Positions 13,101 through 24,135 of a stretch of DNA of 64,000 nt are shown piece after piece. The position numbers and the translations under genes are program-made. The stretch is from Lichenostomus cassidix. Lineage: Eukaryota; Chordata; Aves; Passeriformes; Meliphagidae. Numbering within the stretch: position 1 is the first letter of the stretch; each line of letters begins with the position of its first letter. The notes below the pieces were generated by a model. The model ran no database searches, was not told the DNA's origin, and saw only the letters and a program-made list of their open reading frames with translations. The DNA is taken from the NCBI GenBank assembly GCA_008360975.2, contig CM039189.1, positions 9,304,056 through 9,368,055 of the forward strand, read 5' to 3'.

Positions 13101-16100
13101 ACCTCCATCCCAACTGGCATCTGATGGACACCAGCTGCTCCCTGGCCCAGCCAGGAACAATAAAGATGCTTTGCCCTCCCCGTTCCCAAAAAGCAGGGAA
13201 AAAAAAAACCCAAAACACCAACCCATATAATAAGTCATTAAAAGGGAAGATTCTGCTCCTTATTTGCGGTCTCGCTCCGGCCTCCTCGGTGCTGGCGGGG
13301 GGCCAGGCCCGCCGGGGCCCCCGCCTCTTGCTGAGGGAGCGTCCTGGTGCAGATGAATCGTGACCTCCCCCTGCTTTCCTGGGGCTGGGCAGAAGCTGGC
13401 CTCGCCCCTGCCAGCAGCACTGCCTTGGGATGCATCCCACGCTGGGCATCCCAGTGGGTGGCACCGGGATGGGGGCTACACCCCAGATGTGCCAGGGCAG
13501 CATCCCTCCCACCCTGGGCAGGGGGCTGGGAGCAGGGCAGCCAAGTGTTGTACTTGGGAGGGGTCTCAGGATCCACTTCCCACCCTCCTCCCGGCTGGGC
13601 TGTCTCCCCTTTGCTATGCCAGGAGGGATGGGAGCCCCACATTCGAAGGGGATGGGGACGACTGTCCCTGGGATGGTGCTCAGCCACGCAAAAGATCATT
13701 CAGGGTTTGGTCCCAGCGCCAGCCACGCTGGCTGGGAGGGGATTCCTCTTCCACGCCGAGGCAGCCGCAAATGAAGTCGGCGGCTTCAGCCGGAAACTTT
13801 GGCCCTGCTATGCTCAGAGCTCTCCTGCTGCCGAAAGGGGACAGATCCCTGAGCCTTGGCTGGGAAGAGTGATGTCCCCAGCACGACCTCCCTCTCCTGT
13901 CCCCAAACCTCCCCTGAGGCAGCCTACACCTGCAGGGACTTCAGGGTGTCTGCCTCTCCCTACACTCATTCCCTGCCTGCCTTGGGGTGCTATGGAGGGG
14001 CTGGGCTTGGCTGGGGTGCCCCCAGTTTTGCTCCTATGTTGTGGGTTGGTTTTGGGCATCTGCAGCACCCACCACAGTGCACAGGTGGGAGTGGACAGGA
14101 AAGGTCCACTCTGCTTCACCAACCATCTGTCTGTGGGTTTTTTCTGCCGAAAGCAAAGCCAACAAGCTGCTCTGGGGCTGGGTACAGTGTTGGTGGGAAG
14201 GGGGATGCCTGGTCCAGTGTGTTCTGAGGTTGTCCCTGTTTGGATCCCTTGGGTGTGAGCACCCAGAGGATGCAGCAATTGGGGAACCCCACATGAGTTA
14301 AGCCCCTGTGAGTTAAGGTGTCACTATCTGATGCTGTGTGGCCTTGATTCTGCCCATCCCATTCCCTGAGCATCCTGATGGACAGGACAAATTGGTGGGA
14401 TAGGGGCTCTGCCTGCCCTAACACTGACAGGGCACATTATGGTCCCCTCCATAGCGGGCAGCCGGGTGAGCCAGGAGCTGCGCTACACCAAGGAGAAGTT
14501 GGGCGAGGAGTCTGTCTACACGTCCCAGATGTTGATCCAGACCCCGAAGAGGGATGGGGATAACATCCTGACGCAGGAGGCCCTGCAGCTCCACCTCGAG
14601 GCGGCCCTGGCCGCCAGCAAGGTTCAAGTCTCACTGTACGGAAAGTGAGTCAGGCTCCAGATGGGGGACAGGGACCCCCGCCGTGCCCTGCACATCCCTC
14701 TACCCCTTGCCATGTCCCCTGTGGGATATGCCCATTCTCAGCTCCTCCTTCTGCCTTTCCAGATCGTGGGATTTGAACAAGATCTGCTACAAGTCGGGTG
14801 TCCCCATCATTGAGAATGGCATGATCGAGAGGGTAAGTGCTGGTCGTTGGTGGCTCCCCAGAGTCTCCCACAGGGTGGGTGTTGACCCACGGGATCAGTC
14901 CATCAACGAATGGCAGTGGGCAGGCTGTGATGGGGACAGGGTTTGTGAGCCCCGGGTGCTGTGAAGGCACTGCTGGCTGGATTTGGGAAAGTGCATGTTT
15001 GGGAAGCCCAGCAAGGGCGGTGGAGACTGGGGCGGTGGAGACTGATCCATCCCTGCTGACCTTTCGCATCTCCTCCTACAGATGATAGAGAAGCTGTTCC
15101 CCTGCGTGATCCTGACGCCGCTGGACTGTTTTTGGGAAGGCTCCAAGCTGCAGGGAGGCTCAGCCTATCTCCCGTGAGTGTGTGGGGGGGTCTGTCCTGG
15201 GATGTGGGGGCCCACGGAGGGAGAAGGAGCTGGGGATGCTGCCGCTAAGGGCTTGACCTCCCTTTGCAGCTTGGCTCTGCCTGCTTCAAGGTGCCTTGGT
15301 GCTGCTGCTGTTTGTCCTGCTCAGCCCCGGGGTGTTCCCACCACCATTGCTGTCCTGCTGGGTCAACACCCTGGGGGTGGGTCCCTGGCTTCCCCCGCCT
15401 GGCCTCGGTGGCACAGGTAGGGCTACACCTCTGCAGAGGGACTGTAGCCCACAGGCAGGAACTGCCTATCCCTGCCATGCCATGCTCTCCCATCGGCCAG
15501 GGATGAGAGACAGCAGGGACAGTGGCTGTGCCACGTGTAGGTGCCTGAGGCTGCTCCCCTCTGTCCCCGGCAGTGCTTTGTGGGTGCCACGATTGTGAGG
15601 GGGCACCCACACTCCTGAGCTGTGCCCAGGTGCATGGATGGCACAGAGTCCCTGGGCTGGTGATGAGTGACTCCCAGCGAGCTCCTCGTACCACGGTGGT
15701 GGGGCTGGGGACCCCGGGCTGGGCCAGGGGAGCCTCCCCCACATTCCTTCTGTTTACGCGTGTGTTTGTCCGGGAGAGCTGGGGCGGCTTGTGCATTGTC
15801 AGCAAACGCAGCCCCGTGCTTTCTCATGCTAATGCTGCTCTGAAAGCTGCCCCTTGCCAAACAGATGAAATAGTGGCCTTATTCAGGCTGCTGCGGATGG
15901 GAGGAGGGGGAAGGGGCCGCAGCATCCCCAGCCAGGACTAGGGGGCTGATTTTGCCCCCCCAAGGCCTCAGGTTCTCCCCATCCCAGCCTGGGGAACTGC
16001 CGGGAGCAGGAGCAAGTGGGGCTGGTGTGGCTGTGCCAAACGGGATGCTGGTGGCATTGCCTGCCACGGTGGGCAGCGTCCTGGGGCTGGGGTACGTGGC

Positions 16101-19100
16101 AGGCAGGGTGGCACTGGAGCAGCGATGGGACTCATCTCTCCTCGCAGCCGAGTGAACGGGTGCCCGGGCGGGCACCCCGGCTGAGTGCTGGCCAGCCCAT
16201 GGGGACTCGTCCCCCTTTTTAACGCTGAGGGGTGAGCGGGGCGGGAGCTGGGAGAACAAAGAGCAGCAATCTATGGAAAGACAAAAGGATTTGCCCTGGC
16301 TCAGTGAAGCAAGCGAAAGCAGATAAAAGGGGCTCTCTTTGGAAGCAGCAGCAGCTCCGGTTGGTATGTGGGAATCTCGAGCGGCCGGCTCTGGCCCAGC
16401 CAGCCTTCATGAATTATTAGGCTGTGTTTCTCCCCAGAGCCCACACTTGCTCGGGGCTTTTTCTTCCCCTCTTTGGAGTGCTGGGCTGGGTTATTGGCTT
16501 TTTTGTGTGTCCTTTCTGTCTTAAAAAAGAAGCCGAGTGAGGCTGGAAGCTGGCCCCCAGCTCCCCAGGCTGGGGTGGAGGGAGCAGAGCATCTGCAGGC
16601 AATGGGAAAAGCCTTTCTCCTGGGTACCCAAGTCCCATGGGGTCCTACTGGACCTCCAAGAACCTACTCCACGCCCAGCTCCCAGCACTGTGCTGAGCCC
16701 CCAGGACTTCTGCTGAGCCCCAAACTCTCCAGCTTGGGGGGAAAATAGCAGGAAGGGCTGTAAGGGATGCCGGGAGCTATTGCCTGCCTGCTCCCCTCTA
16801 TCAAGATGTTAGCCCACGGGCAGTAATCGGCCTGACTGCTCACACAAAGCGGGGCCAGGCAGCAGGGCCGGCTCCCCCCGCTTTGTCCCGGACTAACAGG
16901 ATCAGGCACGCTACTTGACTCGGGGCATGGCCCGCTGCGGCGCACAGGGCACGGGGGATGCCGCGGGCGGCCCTGGGAGGGGGTAAGGGATGCACTGGGG
17001 ACTGACGCTGCTCATCTGCATCCTTGCATCCTGCCTTTGAGGGCACCCCCAGCACCCGTGGGATGGGTTGGCAGCAGTGGTGGTGGTACTGCATGTGGGT
17101 TTTGGCATCCTCCATGACCCCAGTGCTGCTTTCTGCCCAGGGGCCGCCCAGACATCCAGTGGAGCAACCTGGACCCTCTGCAGCTGATGGAGGAGCTGGG
17201 GCAGTTCACATCCCTGGAAGGCTTCAAAGAGCTGCTAGACAAGGCAGAGGTGGGACAGGCTTATATGGAGCGGCCCTGCCTGGACCCCCGGGACCCCCAG
17301 TGTCCCCCCAGTGCCCCCAACAAGCAAAGCCAGCAGGTGGGTCACAGTCCATGAGAACCAGGATTGGGTGTGGGGGCTTACTGCTCTCCTGCCTGCCCCA
17401 CAATCCTGACACCTCCCCTCCACCCACAGAGCCCCGACATCCCAGCTGAGCTCTCGGGGGGCTGCCACGGCTTCTCCAGGAAGTTCATGCGCTGGCAGCA
17501 GGAGCTGATTTTAGGTGGCACGACCAAAGACTCTCAGGGCAAGCTGCTACGGTGAGAGCTGCTGTGGTGTGGGCACCCCCAGGCCCAGGGCAGGTCACCT
17601 GCCGTGGCTGCAGGAGGGGCAGTGGGGCTGTCTGGGAGGCTGGTGAGTGTGTGGGGCCAGTGAGCAAGGCAGTGCTTTGGGGCAAGGCAGGGCAGGGGGG
17701 CAGGATGTGTGGGTCCTCTCCTGGACAAATGTGATGGGGATGGGTGCCATGGGGTGGGGGATGGACCCATTCGTGCATCCTGGGGCACTGCAGCTGGTCC
17801 CAGCAAGGTGTGTGCCTGTCCCCCAGCGCCGAGGCCCTGCAGACCATGTTCCTCCTCATGAGCCCCCGGCAGCTCTATGAGCACTTCAAGGATGACTATG
17901 AGATCCATGATATCAGCTGGAGCGAGGAGAAGGCAGGAGCCATCCTGGAGGCCTGGCAGAGAAAATTTGTGGAGGTGAGCACCGGGAACAGTCCCCACAT
18001 GGGGCTGGGCAGGGGTGAGCCTGTGCACAGCATCCCTCTGTGCCCAGGTTTTCATGTGGCTACAGGTCCTGGCACTCCTCTTTTGTGGTCTAGTGGGTCC
18101 CTAGGGACTGTCAGTGGCAACACTGACACCCTGCATGACTCTGGGGTGGGTGTACTGTAGAGCAAGGGGGTCCTGACTCCTCTAATGGGGTGCACCTCTG
18201 GCAGCTGGCACAGGACTCCATCCCACCCAACGCCACACAGAGTGTCCACGCTTTCTCCACCACCACGCTCAACGACATCATGAAGTCCTTCTCTGACGTC
18301 AGTGTCATCCGGGTGGCTGGGGGCTACCTCCTCATGGTGTGTATGCCCCTTCTCTCTGTCCTCCACCATCCCTCCATCACCCCCCTCTCCCTGCTAACCC
18401 ACTGTGCTCTTCCAGCTGGCCTATGCCTGTGTCACCATGCTGCGCTGGGACTGCTCCAAGTCCCAAGGGGCTGTGGGCCTGGCTGGGGTCCTGCTTGTGG
18501 CTCTCTCCGTCGCCTCTGGCCTGGGACTTTGCTCGTTGCTGGGCATCTCCTTCAATGCAGCCACCACCCAGGTATGTGCTGGGGGAAAAGCCAGGTACTG
18601 TGAGGTGGGAGGAACCCTGGGGGCTCCAGGGTGGCAGAATCCCCTCTCGAGTGGTGGCCATGTCCCTTTACTGAAACCAACTGCTCTGTGGCAGGTCCTA
18701 CCCTTCCTGGCCCTCGGCATTGGGGTAGATGACATGTTCCTCTTGGCTCACGCCTTCACTGAGACGAGCCAGCACATCCCCTTCAAGGTGAGCACTGAGC
18801 GCAGCCTGGGGCCTCCCCAGTCTCCTCCTGTCTCCGTACACTCCCTCTCATCACCCCTTCTCTGTCCCTGCAGGAGCGGACAGGCGAGTGTCTGAAGCGC
18901 ACGGGGACCAGTGTGGCTCTCACCTCTGTCAGCAACATGATTGCCTTCTTCATGGCAGCCCTGGTGCCCATCCCTGCCCTGCGTGCCTTCTCCCTCCAGG
19001 TAGGGCCATGGTCCTTCTCCAGGGGATAGGAAGGGATGGCCAGACCCTGCTCTGACATGTGTCCTCCAATACCTGCAGGCTGCAGTGGTTGTGGTGTTCA

Positions 19101-22100
19101 ATTTCGCCATGGTGCTCTTTGTTTTCCCTGCTATCCTGAGCCTGGACCTGCACCGACGGGAGAAACGCCGGCTTGATATCCTCTGCTGCTTCTACAGGTA
19201 CCAGCGCTGGGCTGGCTGGGATGGGTCTGACCCCAGAATTCCCTTAAAAAGATGGGGTGACTAAACATCTCATCCTTCTCTCTCTCCTCCTTCACTCTCT
19301 CCCTGCAGCCCTTGCTCCTCACGGGTGATCCAGATCCAGCCCCAAGAGCTTGCTGACGCCAACGACAACCATGCCTGCCACCCATCCCCTTATGGGCACC
19401 CCGGTGTGGCTACCAGCACCCAGATCACCACCACTGTGCAAGCCTTTACCCGGTGTGACCCCTCGGGCCACCACATTGTCACCGTCCTGCCACCCACCTC
19501 CCAGGTGTGCACCTCACCTGCCGTCCTCCTGCCCCACACCGACCCTATGGGCTCGCAGGTCTTCGCTCCATCCAGCTCCACCCGGGATCTGCTGTCCCAG
19601 CTGGATGAGGCCAAGGGCGGGCGGGAATGTGTCCCCCTGCCCTTCTGCCGCTGGAGCCTCGCTGACTTTGCCCGGGAGAAGTACGCCCCGCTCCTCCTGC
19701 GCACCCGGACCAAGGTGAGGTGGGGACAGCCCTGGTGGTGCCACTCAAGGCGGGTGGGTGGCACAGGACCCTGTCTGATCCCTTCACTGTCCCCACAGGC
19801 TGTAGTGGTGGTGCTGTTCCTGGCGTTGCTGGGGTTGAGCCTCTATGGCACCACCATGGTGCATGATGGCCTCTACTTGACGGACATCGTGCCACGGGAC
19901 ACCAAGGCACACGCCTTCATCTCGGCCCAGTTCAAGTACTTCTCCTTCTACAACATGTTCATTGTCACCAAGGGTGGCTTCCACTACCCAGGTGCCCAGG
20001 CTGCTCTGCTGAGCCTGCACCAGGCCTTCAGCACCGTCAAGTATGTGGTGCGGGAGGGCAACCGCGACCTGCCCAAAATGTGGCTCCACTACTTCCAGGA
20101 TTGGCTGCGAGGTGAGGAACATGCCTCTTCTCCATGACCTCCCCTACCTGACAGTCCTCTCCCCAGCCTGCATGATCCCCTCTGGCCTGGGAATGCTTTC
20201 CCTTGTGTGCAGCGCCCGGGGAGGGGTGGTCCCAAGGTGCCCAGCACTGGAAGCTGAACCCTGGGGTTTCTGTGTGCCCATCCCTCTGGCACCACACTCC
20301 CCGGGTCACATGGAGTGGTGTACGGGGTGGTGTGTCCCCAGGGATGCTCACCACCCATGCTGCATCCCCAGGGCTCCAGGCCACCTTCGACAGGGACTGG
20401 CAGGCCGGGCGCATCACCCATGACAGCTACCGCAACGGCTCCGAGGATGGGGCGCTGGCATACAAGCTCCTCATTCAGACTGGCAACAAGAAGGAGCCCT
20501 TCAACTTCAATCAGGTGAGTGGGGACAGGGCTGGGCTGATTGGGCTGGGGGCGACTCTGCCCCAGCTACCCAGCTCATGCCCGCTCTTGGTCTCTCCTGT
20601 AGCTGACCACACGGCGGCTGGTGGACGAGAATGGCATCATTCCCCCCGACACCTTCTACATCTGCCTGACTGTGTGGGCCAGCAATGACCCCTTGGGCTT
20701 TGCCGCTTCCCAGGCCAACTTCTATCCCCCACCCCCTGAGTGGATTCATGACAAGTATGACACCACGGGCGAGAACCTGCGAAGTGAGTGAGAGTGGTGG
20801 GCTCCCCAGGGTCCCCCTGCCCCTGGCACCCTCTTACAGAATACCCTACTCCCCACAACTTTTTGCCCTGAAGGGAAACTGTCCACATCCCTAACCCCAT
20901 CTGGCAAACTGCCTTGCTTCCCCATGCTTCACTCCTGCACCCCAACCCTGAGCATCTCCCCGTGCATTCCCTGTGCCCTTAACACACAACAACACACCTC
21001 TGCTCCAGCCCATGAGCTTCTCACTGCAAAGAGTAACCCACTAATGCACAAAAATCCTGCTGGCAGAGAGATCCCCCTCCTCCTTGTCTGCAGTCTGTTC
21101 CCTACACACTCTCCAGACCTGTGGTACCCAGCCAGGCATCAGGCTGCCTAGGCTGCACTCAGGCTGATGTGACTGTGGTGCTTTCTTGCTGCCTGTACAC
21201 CCATATTGCCTGTACCCTCATACTACCTGTGTTCTCCTCACCAGTCCCAGCAGCCCAGCCACTGGAGTTTGCCCAGTTCCCTTTCTACCTGAGTGGGTTG
21301 CGTCGCACATCCGACTTCGTGGAGGCGATTGAGAGTGTGCGAGCCATCTGCCAGGAGGCTGCCCAGCGCCATGGCGTGCTGAGCTACCCCAGCGGCTACC
21401 CCTTCCTCTTCTGGGAGCAATACATCGGCTTGCGGCACTGGTTCCTGCTGGCCATCAGCATCCTGCTGGCCTGCACCTTCCTTGTGTGTGCCCTGCTGCT
21501 GCTCAACCCCTGGACAGCTGGCATCATCGTGAGTACGCACCCTGATGCATGGGGATGGTCCTGATGGGTGGGGTCAGGGGCATCCAGCCTTTCTCCCATC
21601 CTGCTGAGTGGCTCTGGGTACCTGCTTCATGGGAATTGGGTGATGGGGTGGCCAGGGGCACCCTGGGGGGAAGGGATGCACTCTCCTATGGGAGTGGCAG
21701 TGGGTGGGGACTCCTGTATGGAGGGATCAGTTATATTATTGATGAAGGGAGCAGGGGGCCCTGGGTACATCCATGCAAAAGAGAGTGAGGGGAACACCCA
21801 TACAGAGGTGGCAGTTGGTGGGGGACCCATATGGAGGGATCAGGGAACCTGTTATGAAGGGAATGTGTGTAGTGGGCAGGGGTTTGATGACATCCATGCA
21901 GAACAGGGTGAGGGCTACCCCCAGAAGATGGGACAGAGGGACACCCCAAATAGAGGGAAAAGGGTCAGTGAGGTGAGGCTGTCCTATATGGCGTAGGATC
22001 AGGCTTGCCAGGGAGAAGGGACAGCCAGTCAAAGCCATCCCTCACTGACCCCACCACCCTCCAGGTCTCCATCCTGGCCATGATGGCTGTGGAATTGTTC

Positions 22101-24032
22101 GGCATCATGGGGCTGATGGGCATCAAGCTGAGCGCCATCCCTGTGGTCATCCTCATCGCTTCAGTGGGCATTGGTGTGGAGTTTACCGTCCACGTGGCTC
22201 TGGTGAGCACAGGCAGATCTCAGTTCCCACTCCCTGGTACCCTCATCCCCTTGGCCATGTGCCGATGGGTGGCCCATCATGGGTTGGCACATGGAGACAG
22301 CCCCGCATGACATTTTCATCCCACTCAGGGCTTCCTGACAGCTGCGGGGAGCAGGAATGTGCGCTCAGCTGCAGCACTGGAGCACACTTTTGCCCCTGTG
22401 ATGGATGGTGCTGTCTCCACCCTCCTGGGCGTCCTCATGCTTGCTGGCTCTGAGTTTGACTTCATCATGAGGTGAGCACTGTAGAAGGGTAAACCAGCCA
22501 CTTGCTGCCCTGCAAAAGCTTTGGCAGTGGGGGCTGGTGAGTGTGGCAGCCCCCGTGTTAGGCAGTGGGGTTGTGGGGCAGCTGGTGAGGATGTCTTGCT
22601 GGGGTCTCCAATTCCATCTTGCCTGGAGGCTGGGGAGACATGGCAAGGCCAGGGTGTGTGGCATGGGAAGCCATTTTTGGCATGGGACATGGTTGATGAT
22701 GGCTGTGTCTGCTTACCCCATGTGCCTGTGGCCCCCTCAGGTACTTCTTTGCAGTGCTGACCATCCTGACACTGCTGGGGCTGCTCAACGGGCTGGTGCT
22801 GCTGCCCGTCCTGCTCTCTGTCATTGGGCCACCCTCTGAGGTACAAGACTCGTCGATCCCACCTCTCCCTGGTCCTCCTGAACCCTGTGCCCACTTTTTT
22901 CCATCCCCCACTGGCCCTCTCCCTGCCCCCCTTTCACTCTATACCCATCCTTTCCTTGTGCAATCCCAGCCTTATCTCACACCCACCTCAGTCCATCCCT
23001 TGCCCTGTAGCATCCCTCCTTTACCTCAGCCTTTTTGTGACCTGTATCCTACTTGCCCCATACCTACCTGATCCTGTTCCTGCCTAATCCCACACTCAGC
23101 TTCCCCTATGCTTCCGTGACCCATATGATCCCATCCCTGCTTCATCTGGTATGACCTGCATCCCCATCCTTGCATCAACCCAACACCCTACTTCTCCACA
23201 CTCCTCTGTCCCTAGCCCCTCTGACCTGTCTTCTCTCCCCAGGCATCCCTGGTGGATAACGGCCCCTGCCTACCCCCGTCAGAGTCGATACCCCCATGCC
23301 TGGGCCCTGGGGGACTGTATGTCCGGCGTGCTCCAGCCTGGCCTGCCACCTTCCCTGAGCCCTCAGACACGGAGCACTACATGGAGAGTGTGGGGCCAGG
23401 CAGCCCACGGGGACCCTTCATTGTGCCCCCTGCCCCAGCACACATCCTGCTGGAGGCTGGCAAGGACCCCAGCTTCCCCCACATCACTGTGAGTGTCTCT
23501 GCCCACTGGGGCATTGCTGACTCCCCTGCATCCTCAGGGAGAGGGTCTGGGGGATGGGGGCTGGTGGTGTTGCCAGAGGGATGCTCAGTATGACTGGGAA
23601 CCCTCATGTTTCATGTTCCCCCTCCAGGTGCTGAAGCCCTACAAGGACAGCCTGGAGGTTCAGGGGAAGAAAGAGGCTTCTGGCCCTCAGCCCACTACCC
23701 CCCTGCCCTTTGGGGAGCCATGCCCCACACTGCCCCGAGAGCACCCGCAGCCTGTCCTGCTGGGCACCCGGCCAGCTCCCCCCACAGCCCTGCCCACCTA
23801 CAGCACCCACCTGCAGGGTCCTGCCGGCAGCTACACCACCGTCACAGCCACCGCGTCGGTGACAGTGGCACTGCACCCCACACTGCCTGGCTCCTACACC
23901 AACTTCAGCCCCGAGGGCTTCACCAGCAGTGAGCGGGACTGCCTGGATGAGCCCAGCACCAGTGGCACCGCTGTGCCTGACACCTTTGAGATGCAGAACA
24001 TGGGACACCACGGGGCAGGTGCCCGGCGCTAG
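4160..24032 (+). CDS. PTCH2: Patched 2, Hedgehog receptor, 23 coding exons
   Basis: Twelve-pass membrane receptor that binds Hedgehog ligands and represses Smoothened. Exons: 4160-4228, 4499-4691, 14455-14644, 14763-14832, 15082-15173, 17141-17336, 17430-17551, 17827-17974, 18205-18336, 18416-18571, 18695-18787, 18874-18999, 19079-19197, 19309-19714, 19799-20111, 20372-20514, 20603-20783, 21245-21528, 22065-22202, 22329-22471, 22741-22840, 23243-23488, 23628-24032. They join in phase to 1354 residues; exon sizes such as 193, 190, 70, 92, 122, 148, 132, 156, 126, 119, 143, 138, 143 and 100 match the patched family. TM1 is in exon 2. The sterol-sensing domain spans about residues 390-560 and keeps GIGVDD (464-469, TM4); GIGVEF (1046-1051) is in TM10. 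PTCH2 rather than PTCH1 is chosen from exon 14-19 similarity and from the neighbours. The C-terminal tail is longer than in human PTCH2 (1203 residues). Confidence 0.96.
5566..5609. repeat. Poly(T)/A-rich simple sequence
   Basis: A run of about 20 T followed by CTAATTTAAAAAAAAAGAG lies within PTCH2 intron 2. No target-site duplication or retroelement body could be recognised next to it. Confidence 0.8.
6229..6272. repeat. T-rich (AATTTTTTTT)n simple sequence
   Basis: Alternating AA and T8-T13 blocks within PTCH2 intron 2. It is a low-complexity tract with no associated element recognised. Confidence 0.8.
7740..7830. promoter_or_regulatory. AT-rich island with homeodomain-like cores, PTCH2 intron 2
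   Basis: This short stretch contains TCAATTAGGC and GCAATTAGCC within a GC-rich background. It is a candidate conserved element, and the assignment is inference from composition and motif content only. Confidence 0.3.
8562..8570 (+). promoter_or_regulatory. Perfect GLI-binding consensus in PTCH2 intron 2
   Basis: The nonamer TGGGTGGTC is the reverse complement of the established GLI consensus GACCACCCA. Eight-of-nine variants lie at 6529-6537 (GACCACCAA) and 7931-7939 (TGGGTGGTG). Patched genes are direct Hedgehog targets, so occupancy is plausible, but a nonamer occurs by chance about once per 130 kb per strand and no conservation data are available here. Confidence 0.45.
9290..9900. promoter_or_regulatory. 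AT-rich island, candidate PTCH2 enhancer
   Basis: About 600 bases of AT-rich, mostly non-repetitive sequence interrupt the GC-rich intron. It contains GCTAATTAACC (around 9316), CATTAAGTGACATTAG, GATTAGCATAATTAG (around 9781) and ATACATATGGAAATGG (around 9811), which are homeodomain/POU-like words. A T-run near 9458-9473 is simple sequence. Developmental enhancers in GC-rich bird chromosomes often look like this; function is inferred. Confidence 0.35.
12240..12770. promoter_or_regulatory. AT-rich island with SOX/POU-like motifs, candidate enhancer
   Basis: CCTTTGCATGAAAAAGCC (12281-12302) carries an octamer-like core. CCTTTGTTAATTGGAA (12309 on), TCATTGTTGG (12416 on), GGTTAATTAGGG and AAATTAACACTAATTACAAG (12661 on) are SOX- and homeodomain-type words. 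A CAA microsatellite interrupts the island. The assignment is inference. Confidence 0.35.
12327..12380 (+). repeat. A-rich and (CAA)n microsatellite
   Basis: A12 is followed by CAAAAACAAAAAACA and then about seven CAA units. This simple sequence sits in the middle of an otherwise AT-rich intronic island and is probably length-polymorphic. Confidence 0.85.
21680..21990. repeat. Degenerate tandem repeat in PTCH2 intron 18
   Basis: A unit of about 120 bases is present in about two and a half diverged copies. Matching blocks are TATGGAGGGATCAG at 21718 and 21832, CATCCATGCA at 21768 and 21891, and GAGGTGGCAGTTGG against GGGAGTGGCAGTGGG. The splice sites of exons 18 and 19 lie outside the array. 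Confidence 0.6.
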
Positions 24033-24135
24033 GTGAGCTTGGGGACAACCTACCCTGGGCTGGTGCATGGCAGCGTGGGGGTATGAGGTGGGTGTGGAGG
24101 GACCCAATTGAGCCCCCAAATCTCTCTCCCTGCAG
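24033..24135 (+). other. PTCH2: Probable 3'UTR intron of PTCH2, donor abuts the stop codon
   Basis: The stop codon TAG (24030-24032) is followed directly by GTGAGC, a good donor. A strong acceptor (CTCTCTCCCTGCAG) ends at 24135. If spliced, the whole 3'UTR is in a separate last exon. Because the junction is less than 50 nt from the stop, nonsense-mediated decay would not be expected. This rests on consensus only. Confidence 0.5.

Larger units (their letters stand above)
4692..14454 (+). other. PTCH2: PTCH2 intron 2, 9.8 kb, candidate regulatory host
   Basis: By far the largest intron of the gene. It is mostly GC-rich unique sequence, interrupted by AT-rich islands (about 7740-7830, 9290-9900, 12240-12770 and 13200-13270). 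I see no coding exon inside: the open frames lack family similarity. Long first introns of patched genes are a usual place for enhancers, so this is where I would look for PTCH2 control elements. Confidence 0.6.

Noticed and set aside
12748..13512. Open frame of 254 codons on the minus strand in PTCH2 intron 2
   Set aside because: Tryptophan/glycine/proline-rich text typical of non-coding GC-rich DNA, crosses simple sequence, and no family similarity.
4160..24032. PTCH1 instead of PTCH2
   Set aside because: Exon 14-19 text is closer to PTCH2 and the neighbours are those of PTCH2; bird PTCH1 is on the Z chromosome.
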